Notes: generated from the sequence alone by a model not told the origin. Shown: positions 47,805 through 59,949, counted from the first letter of the stretch. The stretch is DNA of 64,000 nt from Cheilinus undulatus (GCF_018320785.1 NC_054875.1:3520632-3584631), one strand, 5' to 3'. Translations and numbers: made by a program.

Positions 47805-48271
47805 CCCATGTGTAACTTTAACAACATTTTAAGCGTTTATTACCCAGGTATATAGACTAAAATGTAAGAAGAATGTTAGTAATCCATCTGTGCTATGACA
47901 GAAATGTTGTGTATGGATAAATTGTTTCCTCCCTCTCCTAATCTCAGCCTCCATGTCTGCCGGCAGCTGCAGTTTTAACCTACTATGGTGTTTGGAGGAG
48001 TGCAGACAGTGTGAAGTATTTGAATGCAGCATTCCTGTCAATGCACCAATACACACCTCGCCTGAGCTCACGGCTCCAACATGGTTCCTGAGGTCATGCT
48101 GGCTGCTCACCACGATGATATACATCAGCAGCACCGAGCAGCACTTGAACAGACATCTGACCACCGGCCTTATCCTGCAGAGGTGTTAGAATGCTCTCCA
48201 GGCGGTTTACAAAATGATGATCCTCTGACACTGACTGTCTGCTGTGAGAGGGTGTATGTGTGTAACGTGTC
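47805..48271. other. ANP upstream region
   Basis: Ordinary unique-looking sequence before the ANP promoter. No clear CRE, GATA or M-CAT cluster like those of its two neighbours was seen. Confidence 0.4.
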
Positions 48272-48278
48272 TATAAAA
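48272..48278 (+). promoter_or_regulatory. TATA box of ANP gene
   Basis: TATAAAA lies 55 bases upstream of the first ATG, giving a 5' UTR of about 25-30 bases. Confidence 0.7.
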
Positions 48279-48326
48279 TCATGCAGGCCGGGCAGCCGTG
48301 TCAGAGTTAGCAGCAGCAGAAGGGGA

Positions 48327-49597
48327 ATGATGAGGGCTGCGGTCCTGTGGGGCCTGCTGGTCGTCCTCTGTCAGCACACTCTGGTGAGCGGACACGTACT
48401 GGGACGGCCGTCCGCGACCAGTGACCTCGCCCAGCTCAAGGTAAGAAACGCACCTGACCTTTTAGGGTCACACCTGTGTCAGAGAGGTGGGTTTAGAGGT
48501 CAGGTACGCTCACAAAGACACAGAGATGTTAGTCAGCCAAAGATGGAGGACTTTTTTACTCCAGTGGTCTCTAGTTATGAAGACACTTTATTCCTGAACA
48601 TGCTCAGAAGATAGAGTGAAAAAGTATGTCTGATTCTGATTGGTTCATCTTGAAACAGACGAGGTGAGGCAGGGCTGCAGTGCTGGTTGAGGACACAGAG
48701 GTCATGACCTTTGACGGTTACATGTTTTGTTGTTATACATTTAAAATTTCCACCTTTCCTGAAGCATCACAGTCTTTTCTACATTTTTAGTCAGTTAACA
48801 ACATTAACCCTTAAATTACCAGACATGCATGCTGCAAGTACCTGCATTCCTCTCATTTAACCCTTTGGTACAGGATGTCAGACTTGATCACAGCAGGGGC
48901 CGAATTCTGAATTTGAGTCTAAACTGAGGACCTAACAGGGTCAAAATTCTCTATAAACTGTCGTCATCTTCACTGGTAACAAACTATAGGGGAAAAAACA
49001 ACATTGATGATGAATGATTTTTAGATTTAAAAAAGAAAGTCAAAAGTTAAAGTCATGATCTTTAACAGTTAAAGTACTACAAAAAAAATCAAAATCATGA
49101 GTTTAAAGGTCAAAAGGAGATAAAAATTTAAAAATTTGAATCTAAAAAGTCATTTTCTGGGATTAAAAGTTATATTAGGAGTTGAAAACGTCAAGATATG
49201 AGAAAAGTTCTAAATCCCACACTCCTGACTTTAATCAAATTATTTTAACTCTTTACTATTTCTAATTCTTATGACTTAACAAGAATATTTTCAATCATCA
49301 AGGTTAAGTTTACATTTTCATACTGGAGCCTTGATTTTGACACCCCTGCTCTAGAAGTATTCAAATGCATGATCCTAATGAGCAAACTCATGGACAAAAA
49401 ATGTTAACTGTGAAAAATATTCATTAAAAAAGATATTTGAAAATATTTTTCCTCAATTTTTAAAAATCTGTTCTCAACATCGACTCCAATCCTGACCAAA
49501 AATACCAAGTCTTTGTAGTTTGGGGGATTTTAACCCTTTAACTCTTTGTTTTATGAAAGAAAAAAATTATGTAAAAAATTAAATTAATAAAAAAAAA

Positions 49598-49633
<36 letters not shown>

Positions 49634-52600
49634 GTCAGGTGACAGAGAAATTTTTTCAAGCATTGTCCTGGATAAAATTGATTTTGTTGCATTATTGTTT
49701 TGTGTATTATTGAGGTATGCATTTTAATGAATTTACCGTTTCCTCCAAATGAATCACTGACATTTATTTTGCTATAGCAGAAACATTTGAAAAGCATGAT
49801 TGTAATAGGAAATGGGACATTTTTGTCCACAAATGGCTAATAAGGGTGCAAAATCTAAACTCAGACACTACAAAAAAAGCTGTTACTGGGAAATTTTAAA
49901 AGACCAAATAAAACCGAAGGACACATTTTCCCAGTAGCCCTCGCAGCACTTCACACCAAGTGTGAAAAGGACACAGTCCCCTTCCTCACCACAGGGTTCT
50001 TTATGATGTGGTAAAGATCATAAAAGCCCCTGTGACCTTCTCCCTCTGGGACGTTCCACCGCCATAGCAGCTGCCTTCCACTGTTCTTCGTGCTCCCAGT
50101 GACACCTGAAAGTCTGGCACAGTCAGAAACACGTCGGTCGAGTACAAAGACTTCGTTTTGTTACTTCAACATCGTTCTGAAAGCCCAAGTTTCAGAAGAA
50201 GGACAGGAAGGATGCCAGAAGGATGATACCAGCCCTTCTCGTCCGTAAGCTGATTCTTGTTGCCAAAGACCTCCCATTTGTTGGAGACATCAGGCTTTAA
50301 TCACACACCATGAACTAGCAACAGGAAGTGTTTTTATGTGCATTTACTGAAATCTGCTGCCTCTGCTTATGTGCTGTTGATTTACTTTGCTGTGTCCATT
50401 TATATCCTGTACAGTGAATTTACAAACACTAGTGCCACAGAGTGCCATAAAGTCCGGCCAGTTTCTGTGTGGTGACGTCACCATACTGAGTTTGTGGCTG
50501 TGAGATAAAGTCTCTATCTTCTAATAGTTATTTGTGTGATGAGGTGTCACTGATTCTGATAAATGCTACTTTATTAAACACATAAATAATAAAGGCAGGC
50601 ATTTATTCTTCATTGACTCACATCAAAACTACTCAGGGCTTCATAGTGCATTCTTTTAGATGATGACAGGACATGACCAAACTATAAATATGGGTAGTTT
50701 CTTTTTTTAAACTGGGATTAGACTTAATACAGAAACTTCATGGTCTTTTATCATGGGCCAATTGGCCCGAATTTGCAAAATGAAGATTTTTTTTAAGTTA
50801 AAGCACCTCAAGGCCTGAACTGTGTCAGTGGTCCTCCTTAAAACCTTGATAACATCTGTCTCTATCTGCCTGGCGGATCTTCTGCTCGGTAGAAGTCTAA
50901 TAAGCATGTAAGCCATGCTGACACCTAAGGTTTTGAGCCTGACCCTCCTCCTCTTCTTCCATCAGTCCTTGCTGCAGCGTTTCGAGGAGACTCTGGCAGA
51001 AGCGGCCCAGGAGGAGGAAAACCCTGCAACAGATTATGAAGGAACAAACACGGAGCCTGAAAACAGCCAAACCAGCCGAGGATGGAGCCCGGAGCTGGAG
51101 GTGGAGCAGGAAGCACTGATACCAGAAAGATCTCAGTCAGCAGCTGAGGGCCACAGCCGGGCGGCGGCAGCGAGCGTGAGGAGCCGCCTGCAGGACCTGC
51201 TGCTCAGCGCCAGGAAACGGACCTCGGGATGCTTCGGAGCAAGGATGGACCGGATAGGAAACGCCAGCGGACTGGGATGCAACAACGGAAGAGGTAGGAG
51301 ACGAAATCTTTGACTATGGATTGAATCAAGCTGGTAGCTCATTGTTCTTTTATTCTTTATGCTAAGCTACGCTTCAGCTACAGCAAATGAACACACGGCA
51401 TAGTCATCGAAATGGATTGAGCATGAGCTCAGGAAACAACGAAGACTAGTGAGCAATCTGACAATTTGAGCATAATCACATAAAACCAATAATTCCTGCT
51501 CTCAAAATGTGAAAATGTGCTGTTAAGTTTTGCAGCAATATTAACCCCATAGAAAACAAGAAGGAAGCGGTGGCGACATGTAGAGGCAGAAGAGGAGGGA
51601 TGAGCTGAGGGATGAAGGAGGTGTGTTCAGGAAAGCATTTGTTTTGGTCTAAAGGTCACACAGTGTTACTTTTAGACCCTGTTTATACCTCATATTAACA
51701 CAGATTAACACCAATTTCAGGCATTTGGGTACAGAGATGTAATCTTTAAGGTTCGTGCATATAAACGCACATTTTAGATGGTTTTAATTTCCAGAAGAAA
51801 ACAGAGATACAACATGTATGTCAACATGCATGCATTTACGACTGACCCGTCAGCTGATGTCATCTGCATCATTTAGCTAGTGCTGTGTTAAGCTGCCAGG
51901 TCACATAGAATCAAATTCATCGCAGGCCAATCAGAGCGACAACACAAAATGAAGAAGTAGGTGTGCACGGCTCTGGTAGTGACCTGAGCTCAACAAGCTG
52001 CAGCTGCTGCAGGTTATGAACGGTGGAGATCGTTGGTGGATAAAACTCATGCCGAAGTCAGTCGGGACAAAAACGTCCTCTCTACCGAGACTAGCTTTCT
52101 GTGAAGCTGCTTGCATCTCTTTTGATAAAGAAATGTGGCCCAGTTCTTATAAAAGTATACCACATCCGAGCTAGAGAACCTCATAATATGGCTCAGGGCA
52201 AACCAGAATTGTGACCATGTTTAACCATCTCAATATTTCTATGCATACGTACTTACATACAGCTATGTATGCATATTTTGTGCAATGATACATACATAGA
52301 TACACTTATGTATGCTTTTTTCTTGGTGCAATAATATAAATATATAAACACATCTGTTTAATGCTAGCTATGTGCAATAGGGCTATGTGCAATAATATTA
52401 GCACTTTATCTAACCAGGCCAAGGGTGATGTGCAATTTCTTCTCATGACATGTGCAATATATCAGCACACTTGCACTTTAGCACTACAGCACTTTACCAT
52501 ATGCCTTATGCACTTTAACTGGAATGGTCAATTTATCTCTGGTCTGTCCTAAGCTAAGTACTGTTTTATTTTGGTCTTTGTATTTTATTGTATCATCTAT

Positions 52601-55580
52601 GTTGTCTTGTTTTGGTGTCGTCTGACTCTTATGTAGATTTTTAATGTACTTTTTTCTTGTACCATCATCCTGCCGGGGACTACAGATGGAAATTAGCCTA
52701 TGGCTACAATCTGGCAATTTACATGTTTATGTCCATTAATGTGCATTGTCCCATGTCACAGATAAATAAATAAATAAATAATAAACCTTGCTCAGTGCTA
52801 CTCAAATGATGCTGATTTATCATTCTGCAGCATGTTTACATCCCTTAGGACAGTGTTTCCTAACCATTTTTCCTTGGAGTCCCCCTACATGTTCCTAAGA
52901 AAAGCAGACCCCCCCCCCCCCAGGATCCAAGAGGGAAAAAAGTGACATACTGCCATCAAAAATCAACATAGATTTTAACTGTTTCACCAATAAAACCCTA
53001 AAAAAGGCCTATGCATGCTTTTCTTATCAGAAGACCTTTATAGAAACTACTTAATAACTGCTTCATGGTTTAAGTCAATATTTGCAAATCCGTTTCTGGC
53101 AGCCTCACAGCAGACAAAGCCCTCCCGTAAGATCCTTGGCGCCCCCCTTAGGAGGTCCTGGACCCCAGGATGGGAACCAATGCCTTAGGACATTAGAACC
53201 TTTTCAGCTCTTTAATATGCTGATGATATTATAACCAGACTGGGCGGAGCTATACAGAGTCACACGAAGGCTGTGCTTAATACTGGTGAGGACTCTGAAA
53301 CCCCCCAATGACCCTCATCAGGAAGCAACAGTCCCAAAAACTAAATAAATAAACAATGCTGCTTTTTATTGCACTAATAACTGTATCTGCTGCTGTTAAA
53401 CTAGCTCACGTATTTTTGCACCTACTACATTGCACAGTATAGCACATATGTACACTGTACCACGCTGACATGCACATATATTGTATATATTTTGTAATTT
53501 TCTATACTTTATAGTAGTTTTATGTTTCTTTTTTTATGTTTCTTTATGTTAATACTTTTCTATGTTTATTTAAATTTATGTTTATACTTTTTTGCACTGT
53601 GGGCCAGAGAGAAACGTCTTTTCAAATTCCTCTGAATGTCTGGTACATATGGCTGAAATTGACAATAAAGATGACTTTGACTTTGAAATAAAACTGCAGA
53701 ACTGCTTCATGAAAGCAATACATAAACTTCTGAACTAATGTTCATTTACGTTGCTCTCTGCAGTGTTAATTTCATTGACTAAAGTGTTCAGTGACAGCCT
53801 TTTTTCTGTGAGAAAGACTAGACTAAGACCAACAGAAACAGATCTTTGATGACTCAAACTGAGAAAAAGTAAGTTTAGATTTCATCAAGATGACTAAAAC
53901 TAGAATAAAATGTAATGTAGTTCTCATCAGACATTCAAAATCCATATTTCTCCACTGTGGATGAAAAATACAATGCAGCTGTAGCGTGTCTGCCTCTCAG
54001 CTGTAGAACGCAGCGACCCCAGGTTTGGCAGAGTGTAGAGAACACACTACCATGATTTGGTACCAGATTTAGGCAAGAAAATAAATGCTTGGACTAAAAG
54101 TTAGGGCTAAAATGTGAGGACTTTTTATGGACTAAAACTAGACTAAAACTATAAAGTTAGAAATGACTAAAATGCGACTAAAACAAAAAGACATTTCATC
54201 AAAAGACTTAACCTTGCAAAGCAGATGGATACGCCCATTTCCTTGTTTTTCACTGGTGAATCCATCTTGCAAAGCTCCCATCTGAGCCGTTTGGGCCCGG
54301 TTAGAAAGTGACAGGACCAATCAGTGACGAGGGGCAGTACTTTCAGGCGTGGCAGAGTTGTGATGTAAACAAGCAGCAGCAAGAGCTGGTGCAGTTATGG
54401 AGGAAGAGATTAGCGTGGATGCTGCTAAAGCGCCCGTTTTATCAGAACTTGACGACATTTCTTCATTTAAAGAAGAACAAAGAACAGCAGTGAGTTGTTC
54501 TCTTTTCAAAAACGACAAAAGTCGAGTACTGACATGTCTACAGTCGCCATGTTTCGCATTATTCCTCAGTAGCTGCACACGCGCAGCTCGATAGCGACTA
54601 CGTCACGTGTTTTGTTGCTCTGATTGGCCTGCAGAGATGTGACAGAACGTTCATCCAATCACACTCCAAGTTTTTTTCAAAGCCTCTGCCTTTTCTAAAA
54701 CGTTTCCTATTAAAGCTTTCCCAGATAGATGTGTGAAACACATCCATCTGGCGTATCAGGTTACTAAAGACTAAGACTGAGACTAAAATTAAGAATAGCT
54801 GTCAAAATCAGCGCTCGTTCTCAGCCCTTTTGTCCAAAAGTTCAACACAATTCTTTGTAAGCTAAGGACTTCTGTCTTAACTAAGCTGTGCAGCTACGTT
54901 TTAACAGGAAGGAGAGAAACAGAAACAGTGCACATGCTTGGTGGAGCTAGTCTTGTTTTATTTCTTTGTTGTGGCAAAAAAAGAGAAAGAAAATAGGGGA
55001 GTTTTCTTTTAGTCATGAATTACTTTTATTAAAAAGGTAATAGCTAATAACTTAAAATGTAAAATTAATATCTTATTATTCGTTTTACTGAACACTCTGC
55101 TACAGTGATTTTTAACCTTTTTTGCCTAAGGCATGCCTAAGATAAAGCCAAAGCTCCAGTAAATCCATGCAGGCTGCAGAGTAAAGCGACCATATAACAG
55201 CGGTCAGCTGATCTCACAAGCCCTCATCAGCTGACAGCCAGCTGATTCATTCATTCAGCAGCTACTGGCAAACTGCACTCATGCTGCCTTAGTTAAACAT
55301 CTCGCCTGGCTATACTTTGCTGCACCTTCTGCAAACCACTTTTTACAACCCTCCTCCACCCCAGCTCCTCCTTTGTTCTGCCTCTGACTTTGTAAGTGTC
55401 ATTCTGTTGTCATAATGTCTGCTCTGCTTTGGGGGTTTTTTGCTTTCCTTTAGGCACAGGAAAGGCAGGAACATGAGCATTACTGCGTTATACTGCAGTC
55501 TAAAAGAGCTACCTGTAAATCAGCCTGTTTAGTGTTTTATGATAATGATTGTTTTTGTGTTTTTGTCATTTTCAGGCTAA
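48327..55580 (+). CDS. nppa: A-type (atrial) natriuretic peptide precursor
   Basis: The exons are 48327-48440, 50966-51293 and 55576-55580, giving 148 residues. Intron 1 is phase 0 and intron 2 phase 1. Two consecutive ATGs (48327, 48330) open a signal peptide ([16 protein letters not shown]); the first is used here. The propeptide is acidic. ARKR (120-123) precedes the hormone, with ring [17 protein letters not shown] (C127-C143) and tail NNGRG. The last exon supplies only GC-TAA, ending the protein in glycine, which fits C-terminal amidation to ...NNGR-NH2 as known for some fish ANPs. VNP is less likely because its tail is much longer. By family role it is a heart hormone promoting salt and water loss through a guanylyl-cyclase receptor. 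The ring and exon 2 are certain. Exon 3 is inferred from a good acceptor and nearby AATAAA. Intron 2 is unusually long and full of transposons. Confidence 0.87.
48871..49348. mobile_element. Small hAT-type element in ANP intron 1
   Basis: It begins 'CAGGATGTCAGACTTGATC' and ends 'TTGATTTTGACACCCCTG'. Flanking CTTTGGTA and CTCTAGAA share 5 of 8 bases. The body has 'AAAAGTCAAAA'-like words. A related left end ('CAGGGGTGTCAAACTCAATC') is at 59950. Confidence 0.5.
49596..49630. repeat. (TA)n microsatellite in ANP intron 1
   Basis: About 17 TA dinucleotides without interruption, followed by 'AATGTCAGG'. Confidence 0.9.
52330..52785 (+). mobile_element. LINE 3' UTR in ANP intron 2
   Basis: The stretch runs through 'CCGGGGACTACAGATGGAAA' and 'TTAGCCTATGGCTACAATC' to an (AAAT)n tail. 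This wording is typical of fish LINE 3' ends. No coding part remains. It sits within the ANP second intron. Confidence 0.55.
52851..53182. mobile_element. hAT-type MITE in ANP intron 2
   Basis: It starts 'CAGTGTTTCCTAACC' and ends 'GGATGGGAACCAATG', flanked by a perfect 8-bp duplication CCTTAGGA (52843-52850 and 53183-53190). Length 332 bp, no coding capacity. A C run of about 13 lies at 52910-52922. A similar start, 'CAGTGGTTTCCACTCG', is at 63101. Confidence 0.8.
53340..53690 (+). mobile_element. L2-like LINE 3' tail in ANP intron 2
   Basis: AT-rich 3' UTR ending 'TTGACAATAAAGATGACTT' and 'TGACTTTGA', a common fish L2-type terminus. 5' truncated. Confidence 0.55.
54209..54763 (+). mobile_element. 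Mobile exon cassette, copy 3, in ANP intron 2
   Basis: The ends are 'TAACCTTGCAAAGCAGATGG' and 'CCATCTGGCGTATCAGGTTA'. It holds a 'GACCAATCAG' box at about 54314, an ATG at 54397, the 31-codon exon and a GTGAGT donor at 54490. It is inserted at a different point of the 'ACTAAAAC' element than copy 1, so the two insertions were independent. Confidence 0.65.
54397..54489 (+). CDS. Captured first exon, helicase-like (transposon-borne)
   Basis: The exon reads [18 protein letters not shown]... and ends KEEQRTA before GTGAGT, identical in length and frame to the copy at 30774-30866, with four amino-acid changes or fewer. It lies in the ANP second intron on the same strand, so it could in principle be spliced to ANP exon 3. 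That would put a short foreign message next to a hormone gene. There is no evidence that this happens. Confidence 0.4.
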
Positions 55581-55803
55581 TCAAACTGTTTCCAGTTTAA
55601 CCTTCCACTGAAGACACGACTACAGAGATTGGATTTATGAGTCTGTGTTAGTCAAATATCAGTTTGTATATGTTTGAGGTGACCGACAGGCTGATTGTTA
55701 AATGATTCTGCTTCATCACTGTAACTTTAATGCCCAAAGAAAAGCAGCCCATCACATTACTGCATGTGCTAACAAAGTCAAATAAACTCTTTTTTCATAC
55801 AGT
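55576..55803 (+). other. ANP last exon (3' UTR) with polyadenylation signal
   Basis: A pyrimidine-rich acceptor (TTTTTGTCATTTTCAG) ends at 55575. The exon adds GC, TAA and a UTR of about 200 bases to AATAAA at 55781-55786. Confidence 0.65.
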
Positions 55804-56267
55804 GTTTCTGTCGTTTTTCAGTCGTTATCTCACAGCTGTCTCTTCATATCTGCAAACCAACATGGATTCATAACAAACCCGTGCTGTTGAAAATCTAAAT
55901 TATCCTCCTTTACTGCTTTAATTCCTTCCAGTCGTGCTGCTGTCACCTGATTTCACGCAGTAAAGTCGGCGTGACGTCTGCTGAAGCCGTCACGTTATCT
56001 GACCTGACACGTTTAGTGGTCAATTACAGCACTTGCTCTCTCTCTCTCTGTTGTCAGAGGTAGAGAAGGATGAGATACGACTCTTTATTATGTTTGTACA
56101 GTAGAGGGTTGATGCAAACACACAGGAGCTCCTCTGTGTTTGCTTTGCTTGTTATCGGCATCACAGCGTTACTGTAAAAAAGCCATAAAGGGTTAAATGT
56201 TAAAGAAATCAGCTCCTAAATACTGTAGACTGCAGGCAGCTGCAGGTTAGTCCCTTTGCTGTGTTCA
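55804..56267. other. Gene-free sequence downstream of ANP
   Basis: No exon seen, including no sign of a VNP ring motif. A short CT run is at about 56036-56050. Confidence 0.45.
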
Positions 56268-56275
56268 GGGGCGGA

Positions 56276-58236
56276 GCCAGACATCTTTAAAATCCGGGAT
56301 AAGCCCAAACAAAAGGTTGCAGAGGGGTGGGCACTTCCCTAGAAATTTTTTGCATTTAGAACAGTTTAATGCACTATTTTTGAACACTTTTAAATAAAAA
56401 TTTAAATTCAAAATGCCAACAAATCTACACAACATTTAGGCAAAACCTTAAAAAAATAATTAGTTGATATATATATATTTTTTTTAACCTGAGTGAGCTA
56501 AAAGTGCCATTATCATTCTGAAATCATGATACACCATCCTGGAGTCCAGTGATTTTAATTCTGCCTCCTAAATATATCTGAAGTTTATATTTTAAGTAAC
56601 ATTGCACAGGTAGGGTAGGAATTCAGAAATAAAGTTTACAGTTGAAGCTCTGCATTTTCAAACAAAGCACATCAAAAGCAACAATTTGGGTTAACGATAT
56701 AAATCTCTATATGAATGTTAAAAGGTTTTTTTTTCCCACTGCAGTGAGAGTATGGATACGAAAGAGTATTAGGGCCGTTAAAAAATCGCCATACAATTTT
56801 TTACTCTAAGTAAAAGTCAAAATTCTGTCATTTGTCTTAGAATAAAAGAAAAGCATACCAAATATTTTTAACCCTCTGGTACCCTCTGTGCCAAAAATGC
56901 ACACTTAGTTGATATTTTCTAAAAACATTGTCCTTTTTCACAATTAATATTATCATCTATTGTATGTTTTGTTCATTTTTGCACAATTTTCAAAATTCTG
57001 TCCCAGCCACAACAATCAGCCCAACATAAATAAAGTAAACCTTTTTATAGTGTTAATATCCCTGCTGTGCAAAAAAAATCCCCATTGAAACCCATTCAAA
57101 GCACTTCTTTTGATCCATACGCCATTAAGGCATGAATCCTGCAGTTTCTGGTTTCTGGGCTTTATTTGTGAGTTGGGGCCTCACATTTGCACCTGGACCA
57201 TTTTTTACCCTGTGACGTCACTTTTACCATATATGGGCGATGGCAGGAAATACATGTTTTGTCCACCAGATTTCAGTGTTATACTGCCCTCTGCTCCCCT
57301 TCTCACTAACTCTCTGAGGTTTTGTTTAAGTGCAGATCAGTGTGTGAGTCTGTGAGTGTGTCTGTGCAACAATCAAAAATAAGTTCTCTAATTTTCATGT
57401 AGTAACTTGCAAAAAAACCAACATTTTTTGTGTATTTTGCATCTAAAAATGCAGTGACATCATCAATGAAACATGGCATTTAAAGGGTTAAAAAAAATAA
57501 AATGAATGAGTGTTTGACATTTATGATTAGGGCTGACCTTAAATGAGAAAAATATAATTCAATAACAGTAAAACAATTTTGAAATGTAAGATATTTATAA
57601 CATGATTTAAAGGTGTGCTTTTTCTGTGCAGAAGGGTGAAAACCGTGAGTATTTTAGAATAACTGACCTCATAAAAAAACTAATAATGCATTTTAACCAA
57701 TGATGCTACTAATCAGTGACATATGCCAGGCTGCAATCATCCATAAATAAGTTTTTCACTTTCATTGTAGTAGCTTGAAAGAAATCGATTTGTGTTTTTT
57801 TTAACAAAAAATTGTGTTTTTTTATATTACAAACATGGCAATTAAAAGGTTAAAAAATATGACAATTATTGAGTATTTGGTGTTTTTGTTAATGGCACAA
57901 GTTGATGAAAGGAAAAAAGTAAACAATTAAAAATAAACTAATATAACCTTTTTATTTACAGTAATAACTCCTGGGCATTTTTTGCATACTAGGAGGAAAA
58001 TGAGGCAGAAGTTTTAGGGATACCAGAGGGTTAAATGTCCCTAATCCTCATCCGTACATGTTCATAAAAGTATAAAAAAAGATCAGATTTTTTTTATTAC
58101 TTTAAAAATTACATTTCCATGCTGTGATCAGTAAATCCATAAGCAACATACTTAAAACCAGCCCTGGAAGATTCGGGGCTTGTAAGAAAACATTCGGGGC
58201 TGAAGCCCCGTCAGCCACCACCTTGCTCCGCCCATG
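56276..58236. mobile_element. hAT-type MITE enclosing a piggyBac-type MITE
   Basis: It begins 'CAGGGGCGGAGCCAGAC' and ends 'TTGCTCCGCCCATG', flanked by GCTGTGTT and GTTGTGTA (6 of 8 equal). Most of its length is the nested element at 56872-58030. Confidence 0.55.
56872..58030. mobile_element. piggyBac-type MITE
   Basis: TTAA (56868-56871) is followed by 'CCCTCTGGTACCCT', and the right end 'GGGATACCAGAGGG' is followed by TTAA (58031-58034). CCCT ends and TTAA duplications are diagnostic for piggyBac elements. The 1.16-kb body is AT-rich without transposase. Confidence 0.75.
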
Positions 58237-58447
58237 GTTGTGTAGTTAGAGAAGTTTAAAGAGAGGACCCTTATATGGTTGCTGACTAGAGCAAAGTTAA
58301 TGAAGTTAATCTGAGGAGCCTTTAAGGATAAAGGGCTGAAAAATAAAGCCTTAATGAACACTTAAAGGCTTGATTAATCTGGACTCTATGCCATTTTTGT
58401 GCCTCACGCCTGCGACTTCCAGAGGCTGAAGGCATTTTACTCTAAGG

Positions 58448-59949
58448 CAGGGGTGTCCAGACTTTTCCACTGAGGGCCACATACAGAAATATATAAGGGG
58501 CCACTTTAATATCCACAATATGAGGTGTATGACACTGACTGAGTCAGAAGCAGAATAAAGGAGGAGCTGAGGTGGAGGAGGGTTACAAGAGCAGCCTGCA
58601 GAGAGAGCAGCAGAGAGTGGCCATGCAAGAGAAGTTTAAATAATGCAGAGTTAGAGCAAATCAGCTGGCCGTCAGCTGATGAGAGCTTGTGTTAGATCAG
58701 CTGACTGGGGCAGAGCTCGACTCCATGTCCTGCCTGAACTAATGCTTATTTTAATAGCTGACACGGCAAATAGACAATCATTTCCATGTTTTGGAGGGAA
58801 CCAATCAGATTTCAGGGGGCCTTTTTGCCCCTAGTTGCCCTGGCTCAGCCCCTGGAAATTTTTTGGAACCACTATTTGCTGGCAGAACTCATCAGGGAGT
58901 GAGAGAACAATATATTTGACTGCCAAAATTCAAATGTGGGCCATATTTGATCTTATTTCTAGAATTTGCTGCAGGCTGATCTAACTGCAGTATTTGGACG
59001 TCTTCCATGTGGGAATTCTGGAAGCTACCGGGATCTTAGGAACCTTCAGAGCAGCAGAAATGTTTTTGTGGCCTTCCCCAGATCTGTGTTTGTCAACAGG
59101 TAGAGACTTTTGGGGGTCTTAGAGATTGATGCTGGGGCCCAGGATCCTCCTAAGAGGCTTTCTGGGTAATCAATGGCAGCCTCGTTCACTCTTGGTCACT
59201 TATTTACTCTCATATTTTTGACGTATAAATTTGATGCATACTTGAGGCCCCTAACTTTGCCTGATAGTAAAACCACGTGCACTCACGCAAAGCATGCTGG
59301 GATAGGCTCACTGAGTCTGATCAGGACAGAGAAAACAGATCTGGAGGTGTAAACTTATCCCAGGCTGTCACATGTCAAATAAAGTGATTAGAGAGAGGAA
59401 GTGATTCATGCAGGAAATACGGCTGTGATTCAAGCGTTTAAGACGGCGCTCTAACTTCATGTGACAGCCTGGCTGCCTGGAGACGTCACTGTCACACTCC
59501 TCTGTCCACTCAGATTACAGTGATCAATTAAACTTTATTAATACACCAGAGGAACAGTTCACCTGAAGGCAGCCCACAGCCAGACAGCTGCAGAGGAAAA
59601 CAGAGTCCAGGGTTCACTCTGATTTATGAAGCTTCTAGAAACAGAACTACAGGACGGAGCACTGAGGATAGTTTGATCCAGGATGATAAGGACAGGTGCA
59701 GCTTTTTATAACCACAGAAGAAATGCAGCAGACTTTATTAATTCTCTTTTAGTCAACAGTCAGGTTCACTCTCTATGAAAACATTCATTCACTGTTATAA
59801 AACCCCAAAACTGCTGTTAGAACAAGAAGAAGGGCAGAGGTTTTCTCCTTTCTTTATCTGGATCCTGTCTGCAGAGCAGCCTCACTTTTTGGTCAAACAG
59901 CGCCCTCTTGTGGTTCTAATACTGGACTCCCCCTTTAAGGACTGTAAAG
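58448..59949. other. hAT-type left end and otherwise gene-free sequence
   Basis: A left end 'CAGGGGTGTCCAGACTTTTC' occurs at 58448, after CTCTAAGG, but no right end was recognised. The remainder has no supportable exon. Confidence 0.4.

Larger units (their letters stand above)
53761..54816 (+). mobile_element. 'ACTAAAAC' hAT-type element, copy 3, in ANP intron 2
   Basis: It begins 'CAGTGTTAATTTCATTGAC' and ends 'CTGTCAAAATCAGCGCTC'. Flanks GCTCTCTG and GTTCTCAG agree at 6 of 8 bases. It contains the single-copy version of the 44-bp minisatellite (54012-54075) and a nested exon cassette (54209-54763). Confidence 0.65.

Noticed and set aside
48081-48614. 177-residue frame covering ANP exon 1
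   Set aside because: Only 48327-48440 is the ANP signal-peptide exon. The frame extends upstream of the TATA box and downstream past the splice donor into intron 1.
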